Assembly: GCA_021775615.1 (NCBI GenBank)
Contig: JAJFHL010000256.1
Span: 1-43,484, forward strand
DNA from: Hyphomicrobiales bacterium
GTDB taxonomy: Bacteria > Pseudomonadota > Alphaproteobacteria > Rhizobiales > JAJFHB01
Reading direction: 5' to 3'
DNA: 43,484 bases
Shown here: positions 15,694 through 25,240 of the stretch, piece after piece
Numbering within the stretch: position 1 is the first letter of the stretch
Layout of the letters: each line of letters starts with the position of its first letter
The notes under the pieces: model-generated
Told to the model about the DNA's origin: nothing
Databases searched by the model: none
Seen by the model: the letters and a program-made list of their open reading frames with translations, nothing else
Program-made: the position numbers and the translations under genes

Positions 15694-17152
15694 AAAACAA
15701 ACTGCCCTGGTCGCCCGGATCCTTGTCGGCGGCCTTTCGCTTTGCCTTTGAAGTTTTCGGTGCCGCGCCACCGTCCGTCACCGTGACGCCGACACGGCCA
15801 TCGTGAAACTCGATATCCAATCCCTGCCCGGCGGTGGTGTCGGCCGCGGCGCGCACCGGTTTGCCGTCAGGCCCCAGCACCAGAGCGAAGCCCCTTTCAA
15901 GCACCGACTGGTAGCCGAGCGTCGCGAGCAGTTTTGCTTCCGCCGTGAGCGCCGATGTTTTCGCCTCGACAAGACGTTGCACCGCGCCCTTGGCGCGGTC
16001 CGCCAGCTTGCCGGCCTCGTCGCGGAAACGCAGCACCTGTTGCCTGAGCGGCTGCGGTGTCAGGCGGCCGCCAATCCGCGCAAGTTCGGCACCAGCACTC
16101 TGGGCGCTTGCCTTCAACGCCATCCCAAGTCTGCCGGCCGCCATGTCGAATCGCTGGCGCGGCAGGGCAAGCACATCGGCCAGGTTGGGCAGGCCGCGGG
16201 CGGCGCTTCTGAGCTTGGTCTTGCCTTCCTCCAGAATGCGCCACAGGCCGCGGTTTAGCCGCCGCGCCAGATCGTCCAGGGTGGCCATGAGGTCGGCGCG
16301 CACCGGCACCGCCCGTTCCGCCGCCGCCGTCGGTGTCGGCGCCCGCTCGTCCGCGGCATAGTCGATCAGCGTCCAGTCGGTCTCGTGGCCGACCGCCGAA
16401 ATCAGGGGGATGTCGCTTGCGGCCACCGCACGCACGACAATCTCCTCGTTGAAACCCCAGAGATCTTCAAGGCTGCCGCCGCCGCGCGCGACGATGATGA
16501 GGTCCGGTCTCGGCACCGTCCCGCCCGGCTCAAGCGCGTTGAAGCCGGAGATCCCACCAGCCACCTCCGAGGCGCATTGCTCGCCCTGCACCCGGGCCGG
16601 CCAGACCAGCACGTGGGAGGGGAAACGGTCGCGCAGCCGATGCAGGATGTCACGGATCACCGCGCCCGACGGCGAGGTCACGACACCGATGACGCGCGGC
16701 AGATAGGGGATCGGCTTCTTGGACGTATCGTCGAAGAGGCCTTCGGCCGCCAGCTTCTTGCGGCGTTCTTCAAGCAGCGCCATCAGGGCGCCGACGCCGG
16801 CCGGTTCCATGGTATCGATGACGATCTGATATTTCGACTGGCCGGCAAAGGTCGTCAGCTTGCCGGTGACGACCACTTCCAGCCCCTGTTCGGGCTGAAT
16901 ACGGAAATTCTGCACCACGCCCTTCCAGATGACACCGGAGAGGACCGCCTTTTCGTCCTTCAGATCGAGATAGACATGGCCAGAGCCGGGGCGGCTGACG
17001 CGGCCAAGCTCGCCCCGCACGCGCACATATCCATAGGTGCTTTCGACCGTGCGCTGGAGCGCCGAGGACAGCTCGCTGACGCTGTATTCGGCGACATTGC
17101 CGCGGCCGCCGTCATCAGGCGCCGGCTCATCGAATGGCCATTCCGACTGCAT
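15692..17152 (-). CDS. xseA: Exodeoxyribonuclease VII large subunit
   Basis: Catalytic subunit of exonuclease VII, which degrades single-stranded DNA from both ends together with XseB. The 486-residue protein has an N-terminal OB-fold ([24 protein letters not shown] in part, about residues 40-65), the central catalytic domain with [31 protein letters not shown] and [17 protein letters not shown], and a helical, coiled-coil C-terminal part with a Lys-rich tail. It is divergent from purD with 100 bases between starts, an arrangement conserved in Rhizobiales. Confidence 0.96.
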   Translation of the reverse strand: MQSEWPFDEPAPDDGGRGNVAEYSVSELSSALQRTVESTYGYVRVRGELGRVSRPGSGHVYLDLKDEKAVLSGVIWKGVVQNFRIQPEQGLEVVVTGKLTTFAGQSKYQIVIDTMEPAGVGALMALLEERRKKLAAEGLFDDTSKKPIPYLPRVIGVVTSPSGAVIRDILHRLRDRFPSHVLVWPARVQGEQCASEVAGGISGFNALEPGGTVPRPDLIIVARGGGSLEDLWGFNEEIVVRAVAASDIPLISAVGHETDWTLIDYAADERAPTPTAAAERAVPVRADLMATLDDLARRLNRGLWRILEEGKTKLRSAARGLPNLADVLALPRQRFDMAAGRLGMALKASAQSAGAELARIGGRLTPQPLRQQVLRFRDEAGKLADRAKGAVQRLVEAKTSALTAEAKLLATLGYQSVLERGFALVLGPDGKPVRAAADTTAGQGLDIEFHDGRVGVTVTDGGAAPKTSKAKRKAADKDPGDQGSLF

Positions 17153-17252
17153 GGATATCCTTGCGAATCCTTTTTCGTTTGCGCCATCAAATGCTACAAA
17201 GCCCTGGCCCGCAAGGGGGGAGAAGTCGAATTATGTGGAGGCGGTGTCACCC

Positions 17253-18536
17253 GTGAACATTCTTGTCATCGGTTCCGGTGGGCGTGAGCACGCGCTGTGC
17301 TGGGCAGTTGCCAAAAGCCCGCGCCTCAAGACGCTCTATTGCGCACCCGGCAATGGCGGTGTCGCCGGGGTTGCCGAGTGTATCAATCTCGACACCGACG
17401 ACCATGACGCGGTGGTCCGGTTCTGCCGTGACCGCGAAATTGCACTGGTCGTTATCGGGCCGGAAGCTCCCCTCGTCGAGGGTCTGGCCGACAGCCTCAA
17501 AGCCGCGGGGCTCACCGTCTTCGGTCCAAGCGCCTCCGCCGCACAGCTCGAGGGCTCCAAGGGCTTCACCAAGGATCTGTGCGCCGCAAACAATATTCCG
17601 ACCGCAGCCTATGCCCGGTTCACCGAGGCGGCGCCGGCGTTGGCCTATGTCCGCGAGCGCGGTGCCCCGATCGTCATCAAGGCCGATGGCCTGGCCGCCG
17701 GCAAGGGCGTCACCGTCGCTGAAACCGAGGACCAGGCGCTCGCCGCCGTGGAAGCGTGTTTTGCGGGCTCTTTCGGCGAAGCCGGCGCCGAAGTAGTCAT
17801 CGAAGAGTGCCTCGTCGGCGAAGAGGCAAGCTTCTTCGCCCTGGTGGACGGCGCCACCGCTCTTCCCCTCGCAACGGCCCAGGACCACAAGCGGGTCGGC
17901 GACGGCGACACCGGCCCGAACACCGGCGGCATGGGGGCCTATTCGCCCGCTCCGGTCATGACGCAAGCGCTGTGCGAGCGCACCATGGCGGAGATCATCA
18001 TGCCGACGGTACGCGCCATGGCCAATGCAGGAACTCCGTTCAAGGGCGTGCTGTTCGCCGGCCTCATGATCACCGAAACCGGGCCGCAGCTCATCGAATA
18101 CAACGTGCGCTTCGGAGATCCGGAGTGCCAGGTCCTGATGATGCGGTTGCAATCGGATTTTCTGGCCGCCCTGGAGGCCACCGCGAAGGGCGACCTCGAC
18201 GGTATCGACCTTGTCTGGCGCGAAGAGACGGCGCTTACCGTCGTCATGGCGGCCAAGGGCTATCCCGGCGCCTATGACAAGGGATCGATGATTGCCGGAC
18301 TGGACGATGCGGGATCCCCGGACGATGTCGAGATTTTTCATGCTGGAACGCGGCGCGAAGATGGCACGGTCACAGCCATCGGCGGACGTGTTCTCAACGT
18401 CACCGCACTGGGGCCGAACGTCGCCGCCGCACAGGCGACAGCCTATGAAGCGGTCGACCGTGTCGACTGGCCTGGAGGATTCTGCCGCCGCGATATAGGC
18501 TACCGGGCCGTTGCGCGCGAGACCTCGGAGATGTGA
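17253..18536 (+). CDS. purD: Phosphoribosylamine-glycine ligase
   Basis: Catalyses ATP-dependent condensation of phosphoribosylamine and glycine to GAR, the second step of purine synthesis. The 427-residue protein has the N-terminal Rossmann-like part ([13 protein letters not shown]), an ATP-grasp domain ([36 protein letters not shown]) and the C-terminal motif [11 protein letters not shown]. The start is a GTG at 17253 with GGAGG 11 bases upstream; a GTG at 17244 is too close to that site. The following hydrolase, kinase and patatin genes come in quick succession (gaps of 12, 5 and 3 bases), so purD may lead a longer transcript. Confidence 0.96.
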   Translation: MNILVIGSGGREHALCWAVAKSPRLKTLYCAPGNGGVAGVAECINLDTDDHDAVVRFCRDREIALVVIGPEAPLVEGLADSLKAAGLTVFGPSASAAQLEGSKGFTKDLCAANNIPTAAYARFTEAAPALAYVRERGAPIVIKADGLAAGKGVTVAETEDQALAAVEACFAGSFGEAGAEVVIEECLVGEEASFFALVDGATALPLATAQDHKRVGDGDTGPNTGGMGAYSPAPVMTQALCERTMAEIIMPTVRAMANAGTPFKGVLFAGLMITETGPQLIEYNVRFGDPECQVLMMRLQSDFLAALEATAKGDLDGIDLVWREETALTVVMAAKGYPGAYDKGSMIAGLDDAGSPDDVEIFHAGTRREDGTVTAIGGRVLNVTALGPNVAAAQATAYEAVDRVDWPGGFCRRDIGYRAVARETSEM

Positions 18537-18548
18537 GACCGGAACGCC

Positions 18549-19451
18549 ATGAAAGACCTGTTCCCCGGATTTGACGCACGCACGATCAACACCATCGGTG
18601 CCGACATTTTCCTGCGCATCGGCGGATCGGGCCCGCCGCTCCTGCTGCTGCACGGCTATCCACAGACCCACGCCATGTACCACAAGATTGCCGGTGCCCT
18701 TTCGCACGACTTCACGGTGGTGGTGCCGGACCTGCGCGGATATGGAGCGAGTTCGTGTCCACCCAACGACGCGGACAATTTCACCTACTCCAAACGCGCC
18801 ATGGGACAGGACATGGTGCGCCTGATGCAGGAGCTCGGCTTCACTTTGTTCTCGGTGGTCGGCCACGACCGTGGCGGCCGGGTCGCCTACCGCATGGCGC
18901 TCGACTATCCCGAGCGCGTGCGGCGGCTGGCCGTTCTCGATATCGTGCCGACCCATGCCATGTGGCACGCCTTCTCGGTGGAGCTGGCCATGCGGGTCTA
19001 TCACTGGCTGTTTCTGGCGCAACCGGCGCCGCTGCCGGAAATGCTGATCGAACGGGCACCGATCGAGTTTCAGAACTTCACGATTGCCAGCTGGACCAAG
19101 TCGCGCGACCTCTCCGCCTTCGACCCGGATGCGCTGACCCACTACCGCACGTTCTTCTCCGACCCGGCACACATCGCCGCCACCTGCAACGATTACCGTT
19201 CCGGCCAGACATACGATCTGTATGCGGACAATGCGGACTTCGAGGCGGAGAACAAGATCAACTGCCCGCTGCTGGCCCTGTGGGGAGACGCGGGCATCCC
19301 CGGCGAAACCGAGGGGCCGCTCGATGTCTGGCGGCAATGGGCGAGCGACGTGGTCGGCATGTCGATCGATGCGGGCCACTTCGTGGCGGAGGAAAATCCG
19401 GAAGCGACCCTCCTTGCCCTGATCCCGTTTCTCAACGCAAAAGACGAGTAA
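18549..19451 (+). CDS. Haloacetate (fluoroacetate) dehalogenase-like alpha/beta hydrolase
   Basis: A 300-residue alpha/beta hydrolase closely resembling fluoroacetate dehalogenases such as RPA1163 of Rhodopseudomonas palustris. All functional positions I recall are kept: nucleophile Asp107 in GHDRGGR, carboxylate-binding Arg108 and Arg111, acid Asp131, halide-pocket His152, Trp153 and Tyr216, and catalytic His277. The ester-like intermediate on Asp107 would be hydrolysed to release glycolate and halide. HGYPQTH near residue 35 gives the oxyanion region. The natural substrate is unproven, since close homologues can differ. It sits 12 bases after purD and 5 before the kinase gene. Confidence 0.88.
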   Translation: MKDLFPGFDARTINTIGADIFLRIGGSGPPLLLLHGYPQTHAMYHKIAGALSHDFTVVVPDLRGYGASSCPPNDADNFTYSKRAMGQDMVRLMQELGFTLFSVVGHDRGGRVAYRMALDYPERVRRLAVLDIVPTHAMWHAFSVELAMRVYHWLFLAQPAPLPEMLIERAPIEFQNFTIASWTKSRDLSAFDPDALTHYRTFFSDPAHIAATCNDYRSGQTYDLYADNADFEAENKINCPLLALWGDAGIPGETEGPLDVWRQWASDVVGMSIDAGHFVAEENPEATLLALIPFLNAKDE

Positions 19452-19456
19452 TTTCA

Positions 19457-20551
19457 GTGACCTCAGACAACTCCATCAACCGCCAGGAAGAATTCTCGGG
19501 CACCAAGCCGGTGGCGGACGCACTGCAGATCGACGCCGGGGCGTTGACAGATTACATGAAGGAGAATGTCGAGGGGTTCGCCGGACCGGTGAGCATCGAA
19601 CAGTTCAAGGGCGGGCAATCCAACCCGACCTACAAGCTTACGGCGCCGTCCGGCACCTATGTGCTGCGCCGCAAGCCGCCTGGAAAACTGCTGCCGTCGG
19701 CCCATGCAGTGGATCGGGAGTTCCGGGTCATCTCGGCACTGCACAGCGGTGGCTACCCGGTCGCGCGGCCCTATGCGCTATGTGAGGATGACGATGTCAT
19801 CGGCACCATGTTCTACATCATGGACTGCGTCGAGGGCCGGGTGCTGTGGGATGCCCATATGCCGACGGTGAGCCGCGAGGAACGCGGGCAGATCTTCGAT
19901 GCCATGAACGACGCCATCGTACAGCTGCACTCATTCGACTATGAAGGTGCCGGCCTCGGCGACTTCGGCAAGGCGCAGGGCTATGTGGCGCGGCAGATCA
20001 AGCGATGGTCCGAACAATACCGGCTCTCCGAAACGCAAAGCGTTTCAGAGATGGACCGGCTGATGGACTGGCTGCCCGGCGCCTGCCCGGAGACCTCGCT
20101 GAGCGCGCTGGTGCATGGCGATTTTCGCCTCGACAACATGATCCTGCATCCGACCGAACCGCGCATTCTGGCGGTGCTCGACTGGGAGCTGTCGACACTC
20201 GGCGACCCGATGGGTGACTTCACCTATCACTGCATGCAGTGGCATCTGCCGAGATCGACAAGCGGCCAGGACACCGGAAGCCTGGTCGGCCTCGACCTGG
20301 AGGCGCTCGGCATCCCGACGCTCGATGCCTATGTGGCGCGGTACTGCGAGCGCATGGGTTTTGACGGGATCGACAATGTCGACTTCTATTTCGCCTACAA
20401 CTTCTTCCGGCTGGCGGCCATCCTGCAAGGCATCATAGGGCGGGTGCGGGACGGCACCGCCACCAGCCCGCACGCCGAGTCGAAAGCCGATCTGGTGCAG
20501 CCCCTGGCACAGGTTGCCTGGAGCTATGCCGAACGCGCCGGGGCGCGCTGA
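19457..20551 (+). CDS. APH-fold phosphotransferase (ACAD10/11-like kinase)
   Basis: A 364-residue aminoglycoside-phosphotransferase-fold protein. The kinase core shows FKGGQSNPTYKL (nucleotide loop), YVLRRKPPGKLLPSAHAVDRE (about residues 71-91), the catalytic loop HGDFRLDNMI and the metal-binding LDWELSTLGDP. This matches the kinase-like proteins that accompany acyl-CoA dehydrogenases and that, in mammals (ACAD10/11), phosphorylate 4-hydroxyacyl-CoAs for catabolism. No acyl-CoA dehydrogenase gene is adjacent here. The start is a GTG at 19457. It is tightly packed between the dehalogenase-like gene and the patatin. Confidence 0.87.
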   Translation: MTSDNSINRQEEFSGTKPVADALQIDAGALTDYMKENVEGFAGPVSIEQFKGGQSNPTYKLTAPSGTYVLRRKPPGKLLPSAHAVDREFRVISALHSGGYPVARPYALCEDDDVIGTMFYIMDCVEGRVLWDAHMPTVSREERGQIFDAMNDAIVQLHSFDYEGAGLGDFGKAQGYVARQIKRWSEQYRLSETQSVSEMDRLMDWLPGACPETSLSALVHGDFRLDNMILHPTEPRILAVLDWELSTLGDPMGDFTYHCMQWHLPRSTSGQDTGSLVGLDLEALGIPTLDAYVARYCERMGFDGIDNVDFYFAYNFFRLAAILQGIIGRVRDGTATSPHAESKADLVQPLAQVAWSYAERAGAR

Positions 20552-20554
20552 CCC

Positions 20555-21415
20555 GTGAACGACAAAGCCAACGGATCGCAGCATCCCCCGTTCAGCCTGG
20601 CGCTCGGCGGCGGCGGCGCCCGCGGCCTGGCGCACATCACCGTCATCGAAGCGCTGGACGAGTTGGGAGTGCGGCCCTGCTTCATCGCCGGCTGCAGCAT
20701 TGGCGCCATGGTGGCGGCCGCCTACGCATCGGGCGTATCGGGCCGTGAACTGCGCGAGCACACGGTCGCGGTGCTCGGCAACAGGGTCAAAACCGCAAAG
20801 CTCCTGATGGCCCGGGGGGCAAGCGGCATAACCTCCCTGTTCGACTTCAATCCGTTTCGCGCCGCATTCATCGACGGCGAAGCGCTGCTCGACATCGTGC
20901 TGCCGCCGGGCGTGGCTGACAGCTTCGCGCAATTGCAGATCCCGACGATCCTGATCACCACCGATTTCTACCAGCGCGCAGAACATGTGATCGATGCCGG
21001 TCCGCTTCGGCCGGCGGTTGCCGCAAGCATCGCCCTGCCCGCCCTGATCGCCCCTCAGGTCTCCGACGGCCGCGTGCTGGTGGATGGCGGCCTGGTCAAC
21101 CCGTTGCCGGTCGATCACCTGCAGGGCCGCGGTGATGTCTCCGTGGCCGTCGACGTGACGGGCAACACGACCGAAGATGGAGACGGACCGCCTTCCACCA
21201 CGGAAGCCATGTATGGCGCGGTTCAGATCATGCAGAACGCGATCACCGAGGCCAAGCTGAAGGAGTTCCCGGTGGATGTGCTGATCAAACCGGCGGTGGC
21301 GAAGTTCCGCGTCCTCGACTTCTTCAAGGTCAGCGATGTGCTGCGCGCCTCGGAACCGTTGAAAGACGAGCTGAAGACGAAGCTGGACGCGGCCTTCGCA
21401 ACTGCGCAGGGCTGA
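20555..21415 (+). CDS. Patatin-like phospholipase (RssA-like)
   Basis: A 286-residue cytosolic or membrane-associated lipid acyl hydrolase. The catalytic dyad is visible: Ser48 in GCSIG and Asp177 in DGG, with the oxyanion motif GGGGARG at 18-24. The architecture is the minimal bacterial patatin type, like E. coli RssA, with no signal peptide. The start is a GTG at 20555, three bases after the kinase stop. It ends four bases from the convergent MscS-like gene. Substrate unknown; lysophospholipase or esterase activity is typical. Confidence 0.9.
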   Translation: MNDKANGSQHPPFSLALGGGGARGLAHITVIEALDELGVRPCFIAGCSIGAMVAAAYASGVSGRELREHTVAVLGNRVKTAKLLMARGASGITSLFDFNPFRAAFIDGEALLDIVLPPGVADSFAQLQIPTILITTDFYQRAEHVIDAGPLRPAVAASIALPALIAPQVSDGRVLVDGGLVNPLPVDHLQGRGDVSVAVDVTGNTTEDGDGPPSTTEAMYGAVQIMQNAITEAKLKEFPVDVLIKPAVAKFRVLDFFKVSDVLRASEPLKDELKTKLDAAFATAQG

Positions 21416-21419
21416 GCAC

Positions 21420-23108
21420 TCACGCGCCCGAGCGGTGCACGGTCAGTTGCGGGAACGGTATGGTCCAACCGTTTGCATTGCAGGCCTCGACCAGCAGCCT
21501 TGCCAGTGCCCTTTCGATGTCTTCGTGCAGATGGGCGGCCCGGCCGGACACGTCCGCCTCCACTTCATAGTCCAGCGAGGATGCGCCGGCACGCAAGAAA
21601 TCGACATTCACCGACCGCAAATCGCTGCGGTCGACAAGTTTGAGCAAGCCGTCGGTGATGAAGGACTTCAGCGTCTCGGGAATCTCCGTGGTGGCGATGT
21701 TCTGATGGCGGTAGTCGACGCCAAACTCCACTTCGGCACGGAAATCTCGGGACAGGTTGACCGGATTGAGATCGAGGAAGTTCCCGGTCGTGTAGGTGAC
21801 AATGGCGCCGCCGAACTGTTCGAGCTGCACCAGCTCGGGACTTTGCATCAGGACCTGTCCGCTCACCCCATCGCTCAATTTGACCCATTCGTTCTCGCGG
21901 CACGGAAACCAGTCTTCCTTTTGCGCCACTCTGCGCGAATGCAGGCCGCGCAATTCGCGGATCGGCAGGGTGATGCTGCCGCCGGTCAGCACCGGGTTTT
22001 CCAGCGTTGTGTAGTAGTTGAGGTCGCGCACCAGCCAGGGAACACCGTTGAAGACGACGCGCTCGCCTTCCTGGACCGCCCCAAGATTGAGAAACAGGGC
22101 AAGCTGTTCGATCAGGTTGGGCAGGATCTTGATGAACACCCAGCCGGCTGAGAACAGAAATATGATGCTGAGCGCCAGAAGCAGCCAGTCGTTGCGGATG
22201 TTGAAGACGTACAGCATCGCACCGACCGACAGCACGATCACCAGAACGTAGTAGAACAGCTCCAAAAGACGTATCCGGTACGACCGACCCCACACGCGCA
22301 GGACGCGGCTGATGATCAACCGCATGACGAGCTGCATTGCGATGATGACGCCAAGAAGCGTCCCGAGGCCCAGAAACAGGTTGATGGCGCGGTCGCCGAC
22401 AAATCCGGTGAAGGCCGCACCGGTGCGGCTGACCTGTGAGTTACGCTTCTTCAAAAGACCGTCGAGCTGCCGATTGAGCGAAGTGATCTGGTCCTTGGAT
22501 TCCTGAAGGTTCTGTCGCCAGCGGCCTTCCAGCTCCGCCAGGTTCGGCTGCAGTTCCTCGTCCGTGTTTTTTGCAATTAGAGTGCGGACACCGTCCAGAG
22601 CGTCGGTGGCGCTCTCGAGCTGCGAACTGGCGAGCAGGCGTTCGTGCTTGAGCATCTCGATCTGCCGCGAGTCCTCGGTGGCCACTTTCAGCATGACCAC
22701 CAACGGCTGCAGCAGCTGCTCGAACTCCTTTTGCAGATCGAGGGCGCGATCGCCGCGCACGGCGAAAGTCGAGGCCGCGCCACCGGTGGCCAGGACCTGA
22801 AACTGCACCTCAATTTGTGCCAGTTCCTCCAGCACGGCCTTGAGTTCCTGCTCAACGGCTTCCCTGTCGATCTCTTCGGCCTTCTCCAGGCGCTGCTTGA
22901 TCTCTTCGACAGTCGAGCGCTTTTCCGCCTGCGACCGCAGCAGCGACCTCAACGCTTCCAGAATCGAGGCGATTTTCTGGTCTTCGGTCTGGGTGACCTC
23001 GCTTGCCTCGTCGGCCCATGCGGAGCGGGGCTGCACCGCACATGCCCACCAGATTGACGCCAATAGAGTGACCACAACAATGGATCGGCATGAGAATTGG
23101 ATTTTCAT
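21420..23108 (-). CDS. MscS-like mechanosensitive channel with N-terminal coiled coil
   Basis: A 562-residue inner-membrane protein. A signal peptide (about 1-32) leads to a periplasmic helical coiled-coil part (about 40-225), then three membrane helices (about 241-262, 281-303, 308-330) and a C-terminal cytosolic region. The last 60 residues (IERALARLLVEACNANG, FPQLTVHRSG) have the MscS C-terminal alpha/beta style. The segment after the last helix is longer and less MscS-like than usual. The start at 23108 was chosen for its signal peptide; a longer frame to 23249 is possible. Channel function is inferred from architecture. It converges on the patatin gene. Confidence 0.75.
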   Translation of the reverse strand: MKIQFSCRSIVVVTLLASIWWACAVQPRSAWADEASEVTQTEDQKIASILEALRSLLRSQAEKRSTVEEIKQRLEKAEEIDREAVEQELKAVLEELAQIEVQFQVLATGGAASTFAVRGDRALDLQKEFEQLLQPLVVMLKVATEDSRQIEMLKHERLLASSQLESATDALDGVRTLIAKNTDEELQPNLAELEGRWRQNLQESKDQITSLNRQLDGLLKKRNSQVSRTGAAFTGFVGDRAINLFLGLGTLLGVIIAMQLVMRLIISRVLRVWGRSYRIRLLELFYYVLVIVLSVGAMLYVFNIRNDWLLLALSIIFLFSAGWVFIKILPNLIEQLALFLNLGAVQEGERVVFNGVPWLVRDLNYYTTLENPVLTGGSITLPIRELRGLHSRRVAQKEDWFPCRENEWVKLSDGVSGQVLMQSPELVQLEQFGGAIVTYTTGNFLDLNPVNLSRDFRAEVEFGVDYRHQNIATTEIPETLKSFITDGLLKLVDRSDLRSVNVDFLRAGASSLDYEVEADVSGRAAHLHEDIERALARLLVEACNANGWTIPFPQLTVHRSGA

Positions 23109-23249
23109 ACTGCTCGCCAACTTGTGTTTTTTCGAGAGGGTGGAGGTACAATCGCCTTCATATCGCAGGTTGCCGCCACCGTGCCAAGAAGCGTTGCCCG
23201 GCAACGGAAGGATCCGGCGCACCGACCGCATCAGCACGCATATGAGCAC

Positions 23250-23714
23250 TCACGCCTGGCCACGCCTCTGCTGGAAGAATACCTGCAGAAGATCGGCCGC
23301 ATCGCGCTCGGCAAGGCCACCATAGACCTCCGGTGCGTGATGGCATGTGGCCTGCGAAAACACGCGCGGACCGTGCTCGACACCACCGGTCTTCGGGTCC
23401 TCCGCGCCGAAATAGAGACGCCGGATGCGGGCAAACGAAATCGCCCCGGCGCACATGACGCACGGTTCGAGCGTTACATAGAGATCGCAGTCCTGCAGCC
23501 TTTGCTGTCCGAGCACCGCACAGGCTTCGCGAATGGCCAGCACCTCGGCATGGGCCGTGGGATCGGAAAGCTCGATGGTACGGTTGCCGGCACGCGCCAG
23601 CACGGTGCGGTCCGGACCGACGATAACGGCGCCCACCGGCACCTCGCCGCGGTCGGCGGCGGCACGCGCCTCTTCGAGCGCAAGATCCATATGAGACGCA
23701 TCTTTGTTTGACAT
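23250..23714 (-). CDS. tadA: tRNA-specific adenosine deaminase
   Basis: Converts adenosine to inosine at position 34 of tRNA-Arg(ACG), an essential step in decoding CGN codons. The 154-residue zinc enzyme has HAE (His55, Glu57) and PCVMC (Cys85, Cys88), the zinc ligands and proton shuttle, within the usual TadA spacing. The start at 23714 gives MSNKDASHMD; an ATG at 23690 inside it is an alternative. It is divergent from rluB with 49 bases between starts, a pairing that is common in the order. Confidence 0.95.
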   Translation of the reverse strand: MSNKDASHMDLALEEARAAADRGEVPVGAVIVGPDRTVLARAGNRTIELSDPTAHAEVLAIREACAVLGQQRLQDCDLYVTLEPCVMCAGAISFARIRRLYFGAEDPKTGGVEHGPRVFSQATCHHAPEVYGGLAERDAADLLQVFFQQRRGQA

Positions 23715-23763
23715 CGCCCGGTGAGATTGCTCATTGGGCGCACGGAAGGTCAAGACCAATCAG

Positions 23764-24651
23764 ATGGTAAAATCAGAGCAGACAGAAACCAGGCCGGGCG
23801 AACGTATCGCGAAGGTGATTGCCCGTTCGGGCCTGTGCTCGCGGCGCGACGCGGAACGCCTGATCGAGGGCGGACGGGTGCGCCTGAACGGGCGCGTGCT
23901 CACCAGCCCCGCGGTCAACGTAACCGGGAACGACGATGTCCGGGTCGATCGCAAGCCGCTGCCCAAAACGGAGGCGCCGCAACTGTGGCGCTACCACAAG
24001 CCGGCCGGGCTGATCACCAGCCACAAGGACCCGGAGGGCCGGCCGAGCGTTTTCGACAGTCTTCCCGACGATCTGCCGCGGGTGATTTCGGTGGGCCGTC
24101 TCGACATGTCTTCCGAAGGGCTTTTGCTGCTGACGAACGACGGCGCCCTGGCACGCACTCTGGAACTGCCGGCAACCGGATGGCTGCGCCGCTACCGGGT
24201 CCGGGCCTATGGTGCGGTGTCCCAGGAGGCCCTCGATGCGCTCAAGAACGGCATCGAGATCGAAGGGGTGAAGTACGGCGCCATCGACGCCGCCGTAGAG
24301 CGGGTGCAGAGGGGCAATGTCTGGCTGACCATGGCGCTGCGCGAAGGCAAGAACCGCGAGGTCAGGCGGGTGCTCGAAAGCTTCGACCTCAAGGTGAACC
24401 GGCTGATCCGAATCTCCTACGGCCCGTTCCAGCTGGGTGAGTTGAAACGCGGCGGCGTCGCCAAGGTGCCCGACCGGGTGCTGCGTGAGCAGATGGGCGG
24501 CAGGCTGAGCGGCAGCGACACGCCGGGGGACAAGCCCTCTGGGAGTAAAGCACCGGGAAAGAAGACACCCGGTAAAAAGGGTGCGCCGAAGAAATCGCCG
24601 CCAAAAAAACAACCGCGGAAGCGCAATGCGGATCGTCGGCGGAATTCATAA
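23764..24651 (+). CDS. rluB: 23S rRNA pseudouridine synthase, RluB-like
   Basis: A RsuA/RluB-family pseudouridine synthase. Residues 13-60 form an S4 RNA-binding domain (RIAKVIARSGLCSRRDAERL), and the catalytic motif GRLDMSSEGLLLLT at 111-124 carries Asp114. REGKNREVRR in the second half is also typical. After the fold ends near residue 240 there is a Lys/Pro/Ser-rich basic tail of about 50 residues, common in alphaproteobacterial members and probably RNA-binding. The ATG at 23764 is used; a TTG at 23734 is possible. The end overlaps the rsmD start by 26 bases in another frame. Confidence 0.92.
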   Translation: MVKSEQTETRPGERIAKVIARSGLCSRRDAERLIEGGRVRLNGRVLTSPAVNVTGNDDVRVDRKPLPKTEAPQLWRYHKPAGLITSHKDPEGRPSVFDSLPDDLPRVISVGRLDMSSEGLLLLTNDGALARTLELPATGWLRRYRVRAYGAVSQEALDALKNGIEIEGVKYGAIDAAVERVQRGNVWLTMALREGKNREVRRVLESFDLKVNRLIRISYGPFQLGELKRGGVAKVPDRVLREQMGGRLSGSDTPGDKPSGSKAPGKKTPGKKGAPKKSPPKKQPRKRNADRRRNS

Positions 24652-25192
24652 AGGCGCGCGGCTTGCCGCTCCCTCGTCGCAGGCGGTGCGGCCGACCTCG
24701 GACCGCACCCGCGAGGCGCTCTTCAACATCCTTGCGCATGGGATCGAGGATTTCGATCTAGAGGATGCGCGGGTGCTCGACCTGTTCGCGGGAACCGGCG
24801 CACTCGGCCTCGAGGCGCTGTCACGCGGCGCAAGGTTCGCGATCTTCATCGACAACGCTTCCGAGCCGCGAGGCCTCATCCGGCGCAATGTCGAAACGCT
24901 TGGACTGACCGGATGCACCAAGGTCTGGCGCCGTGACGCCACGCGGCTTGGCGAGGCGGGAACGCTTGAGCCGCTGGACCTGGTCTTCGCCGATCCGCCT
25001 TATGGCCGAGGCCTTGGCGAAACGGCGCTTGCGTCGGCCATTGCCGGCGGCTGGGTGGCGGACGGCGCGGTGGTGGTTCTCGAAGAGCAGGCCGCAACCG
25101 ATATCGCCGAGATTGCCGGCCTCGTGGTGCATGACGCCCGGACCTACGGCGACACGCAACTTGTGATCTATCGCGCCCGGTTCGACGTATAG
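24626..25192 (+). CDS. rsmD: 16S rRNA (guanine966-N2)-methyltransferase
   Basis: A 188-residue SAM-dependent enzyme that methylates G966 of 16S rRNA. MRIVGGIHKGARL at the N-terminus, RPTSDRTREALFNIL, the SAM-binding LDLFAGTG at 51-58 and the catalytic DPPY at 123-126 are diagnostic. The start lies inside the basic tail of rluB (26-base overlap), which indicates translational coupling of two rRNA-modifying enzymes. Confidence 0.96.
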   Translation: MRIVGGIHKGARLAAPSSQAVRPTSDRTREALFNILAHGIEDFDLEDARVLDLFAGTGALGLEALSRGARFAIFIDNASEPRGLIRRNVETLGLTGCTKVWRRDATRLGEAGTLEPLDLVFADPPYGRGLGETALASAIAGGWVADGAVVVLEEQAATDIAEIAGLVVHDARTYGDTQLVIYRARFDV

Positions 25193-25240
25193 CGGTCAGT
25201 TGCGCGGCGTTCGGCGCCGCAGAAACCAGATCGTATACTC

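Noticed and set aside
17153-17252. Purine or other riboswitch ahead of purD
   Set aside because: The gap between xseA and purD is only 100 bases and shows no conserved purine-riboswitch core or stable stems.
17247-19379. 710-codon open frame on the minus strand across purD and the hydrolase
   Set aside because: It is antisense to two well-identified genes. Its His/Gly/Arg-rich composition is typical of the complementary frame of GC-rich genes.
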